Positions 42,342-43,970 of a stretch of DNA of 43,970 nt are shown here, piece after piece. Both the position numbers and the translations under genes were made by a program. Under the pieces are notes generated by a model. The model searched no databases. It saw only the letters and a list, made by a program, of their open reading frames with translations, and was not told where the DNA came from. The stretch comes from Aquimarina litoralis (GTDB lineage: Bacteria; Bacteroidota; Bacteroidia; Flavobacteriales; Flavobacteriaceae), in contig NZ_WEKL01000022.1 in the NCBI RefSeq assembly GCF_019295435.1, forward strand, positions 10,179 to 54,148, given 5' to 3'. Numbering within the stretch: the first letter of the stretch is position 1; every line of letters begins with the position of its first letter.

Positions 42342-42680
42342 TTAATAGTCGTCTATCTTGTTTTTTTCAATTCTGTAGTTCAATATAAGTGCTAATCCAC
42401 CAAATATAAATGTGAATGCAAAATAGAATACATTAGCATCCTCTACTGTAAATAAATAATTGACAAAATTCCCAATTAAAATACCAATACCAATTCCAGC
42501 ACTGACCATTCCAATTTTTAAAGTTATTGCTAAGATCTTGGTTTTATTATACAGTGAACTTGCGGACACACCATTTTCAATCATAGCCATACGTTCTCGA
42601 TGTCTCGTCTTCAGATAGAGATAAATAAGTCCAGAAATCGAAACTATAAATGTTATTGGTACTATAATATCTCCATTCAT
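42342..42680 (-). CDS. Small membrane protein, DUF6249-like
   Basis: 112 residues with an N-terminal transmembrane helix (IIVPITFIVSISGLIYLYL), a basic ERMAMIENG motif, and two further helices (ILAITLKIGMVSAGIGIGIL and VFYFAFTFIFGGLALIL). The RERMAMIE motif after the first helix is typical of a small membrane family often found beside ECF sigma genes in Bacteroidota. Divergent from the sigma factor at 42811 with a 130-bp gap, so possibly under the same control. Confidence 0.65.
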   Translation of the reverse strand: MNGDIIVPITFIVSISGLIYLYLKTRHRERMAMIENGVSASSLYNKTKILAITLKIGMVSAGIGIGILIGNFVNYLFTVEDANVFYFAFTFIFGGLALILNYRIEKNKIDDY

Positions 42681-42772
42681 TACAAATAATTTTTATTGTT
42701 ATTAATGTGATGCAAGAATGACGATTCAGGTTACATAAACTTGTAAACTTTTTAATTAATATGATCCGAAAC

Positions 42773-42802
42773 TGTAACGTGATCTTAAAAACTTGCATCT
42801 TA
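42773..42802 (+). promoter_or_regulatory. Candidate ECF-type autoregulated promoter
   Basis: TGTAAC (42773-42778), 16 bases, then GCATCTTA (42795-42802), right before the sigma ATG at 42811. The two-box form with an AAC-type -35 element suggests recognition by an ECF sigma factor. The transcript would have almost no leader. Confidence 0.35.
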
Positions 42803-42810
42803 AATATAAG

Positions 42811-43383
42811 ATGGGTTTTAAAAACGACTTAATATATATTGATAAAGTAAAAAAAGGAGACCTGACCGCCTTTTCTTATCTGGTAGAAAAACATAAAGAC
42901 ATGGTATATGCATTAGCTTTAAAAATTATAGGTAACACTATCGATGCTGAAGATGTCGCCCAAGAAAGTTTTATAAAAGCTTATCAGAATATAGGAGAGT
43001 TCAAGTTTGAGTCCAAATTTTCAACTTGGTTATACACTATAACATATCGGTCGGCACTATATCATAAACGAAAAAACAAGATTGATACTAGGTCTATAGA
43101 AACAAATGACGAAAAGAATTTTCAGACGAATTCCAGTTCGCAAATTGAAGATCTTAAAATAGGAGAGCAGCAGAAATTTATTAAAATTGCTATCGACTCT
43201 TTACCAGCTGTAGAAGGACTTTTGGTAACCTTGTTTTATATTGACGAAAACACCGTGGAGGAAATTAGCTCCATCACAGGCTTATCTGTCACCAATGTGA
43301 AAGTGAAGCTATTTAGGGCTCGAAAAAAAATACGAAAAAAGCTTAATATCTTGCTAAATGGGGATACAAGTTCAATTTTATAG
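42811..43383 (+). CDS. ECF-type RNA polymerase sigma factor
   Basis: 190 residues from the ATG at 42811; a TTG at 42793 is less likely. Sigma region 2 is clear (TAFSYLVEKHKDMVYALALK, then DAEDVAQESFIKAYQNI and FSTWLYTITYR), followed by a short linker and region 4 (TVEEISSITGLSVTNVKVKL, then FRARKKIRKKL). There is no region 1 or 3, so it is an extracytoplasmic-function sigma factor. The next ORF starts one base after its stop and encodes a membrane protein, the usual place for an anti-sigma partner. Confidence 0.92.
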   Translation: MGFKNDLIYIDKVKKGDLTAFSYLVEKHKDMVYALALKIIGNTIDAEDVAQESFIKAYQNIGEFKFESKFSTWLYTITYRSALYHKRKNKIDTRSIETNDEKNFQTNSSSQIEDLKIGEQQKFIKIAIDSLPAVEGLLVTLFYIDENTVEEISSITGLSVTNVKVKLFRARKKIRKKLNILLNGDTSSIL

Positions 43384-43384
43384 G

Positions 43385-43861
43385 ATGAAAAGAAAGGACG
43401 AACTTCTTATCAAGTTTATCAAATCTGTACAATTAGATACTCCAAGTCCAGATTTTACAGAAAATGTGATCACCTTCTTAAGTGAGGAATCTACATTGGA
43501 TGAAAAGATAGAAATAATATCAGAAAAAAATCTGGGAAGAAACCTATTGCCGTTGGCACCAAGTGATTTTTCGATTAAAACAATGAGAGAAATACAGGAT
43601 AGAGCTAAAAAACCAGCTTTACAGCCAATAGTATCTTTAAAAACTATGGCAATAAGCATATTAATTATAGGTTATCTTTTTTTAGTAATTGATGCGCTTT
43701 TTTTTAACGTACTTTATTTATCCGATGAATCCTTTTTCAATGTAGAATGGTTTCAAGCATTATATAATATACCAAAAGTGTTTTGGATTAGTATGATGGT
43801 CTTGACTATTTTGATCCTACTAGATTCCATTATTAAAAAGAACATGTCATTAAGTGAATAG
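43385..43861 (+). CDS. Membrane protein, putative anti-sigma partner
   Basis: 158 residues from the ATG at 43385, one base after the sigma stop; an upstream ATG at 43358 would overlap the sigma gene by 26 bp. A cytoplasmic N-terminal half (KDELLIKFIKSVQLDTPSPD) is followed by two transmembrane helices (MAISILIIGYLFLVIDALFF and FWISMMVLTILILLDSII). It has no zinc-binding HxxxCxxC motif of the ZAS type, so if it is an anti-sigma factor it is of another class. The call rests on position and topology. Confidence 0.6.
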   Translation: MKRKDELLIKFIKSVQLDTPSPDFTENVITFLSEESTLDEKIEIISEKNLGRNLLPLAPSDFSIKTMREIQDRAKKPALQPIVSLKTMAISILIIGYLFLVIDALFFNVLYLSDESFFNVEWFQALYNIPKVFWISMMVLTILILLDSIIKKNMSLSE

Positions 43862-43970
43862 TATATAAATTCAATGTTTTTTCAAATAGCTCTGATTTTC
43901 TACTTTTATCCAATACTTAAATCAGGTAGGAAGTCATATAAATATTTCATCGAATCTTTTTATGCTCAGA

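Noticed and set aside
42577-42798. 73-codon minus-strand frame upstream of the small membrane protein
   Set aside because: It overlaps that gene in another frame and spans the divergent promoter region.

Overview
The window looks like a chromosomal segment of a marine-type member of the Flavobacteriaceae (Bacteroidota). It is AT-rich, has Bacteroidota-style TAnnTTTG promoter elements, a TonB-dependent receptor end, very large secreted repeat proteins with C-terminal type IX secretion (T9SS type A) sorting domains, and membrane-tethered TPR/7TM regulators ending in helix-turn-helix (HTH) domains. The genus cannot be fixed from the sequence alone; Aquimarina/Kordia-like lineages fit the style of the proteins (inference).

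Layout. (1) 1-2.7 kb: the 3' end of a TonB-dependent receptor, then a TPR/TM/HTH regulator on the minus strand. REP-like palindromic elements lie on both sides of the regulator. (2) 3.1-9.9 kb: a 2257-residue secreted protein with 15 ELWxxDGT repeats, a right-handed beta-helix, six exact 480-bp repeats (BIG/MBG-type) and a T9SS sorting domain. (3) 10.1-13.4 kb: divergent oxyR and katG, the catalase-peroxidase carrying an export signal. (4) 13.7-33.9 kb: a 7TM-type membrane regulator with HTH, followed by a co-directional cluster. The cluster encodes a metzincin-like protease fused to leucine-rich-repeat (LRR) modules (1736 aa), a nine-module LRR protein (2809 aa), a small T9SS protein (296 aa), a related 998-aa protein with nine exact 240-bp DUF5011-type repeats, and a small coiled-coil ORF; a strong terminator follows. 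The two LRR proteins end in a paired dockerin-like calcium loop. The next two proteins start with a domain that looks cohesin-like and end in T9SS sorting domains. (5) 34.0-35.2 kb: a gene-poor patch with tandem 102-bp repeats, hairpin repeats, relic ORFs and the 3' half of a CAU-anticodon tRNA, read as an integration scar. (6) 35.2-42.1 kb: accessory genes, mostly minus strand: hypothetical secreted proteins, a deletion-damaged thioredoxin-like lipoprotein gene, a duplicated gene tail, two serine hydrolases of the beta-lactamase/PBP4 type and a trypsin-like protease with a TPR tail. (7) 42.3-43.9 kb: a small membrane protein divergent from an ECF sigma factor and its probable membrane partner/anti-sigma.

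How the genes may work together (inference): the 15.7-33.6 kb cluster could build a cell-surface assembly. T9SS-anchored proteins with a cohesin-like domain would hold LRR proteins through their dockerin-like ends. Each giant-protein locus sits beside a membrane regulator with the same type of HTH, suggesting envelope sensing of surface-protein expression. OxyR and exported KatG form a peroxide-defence unit.
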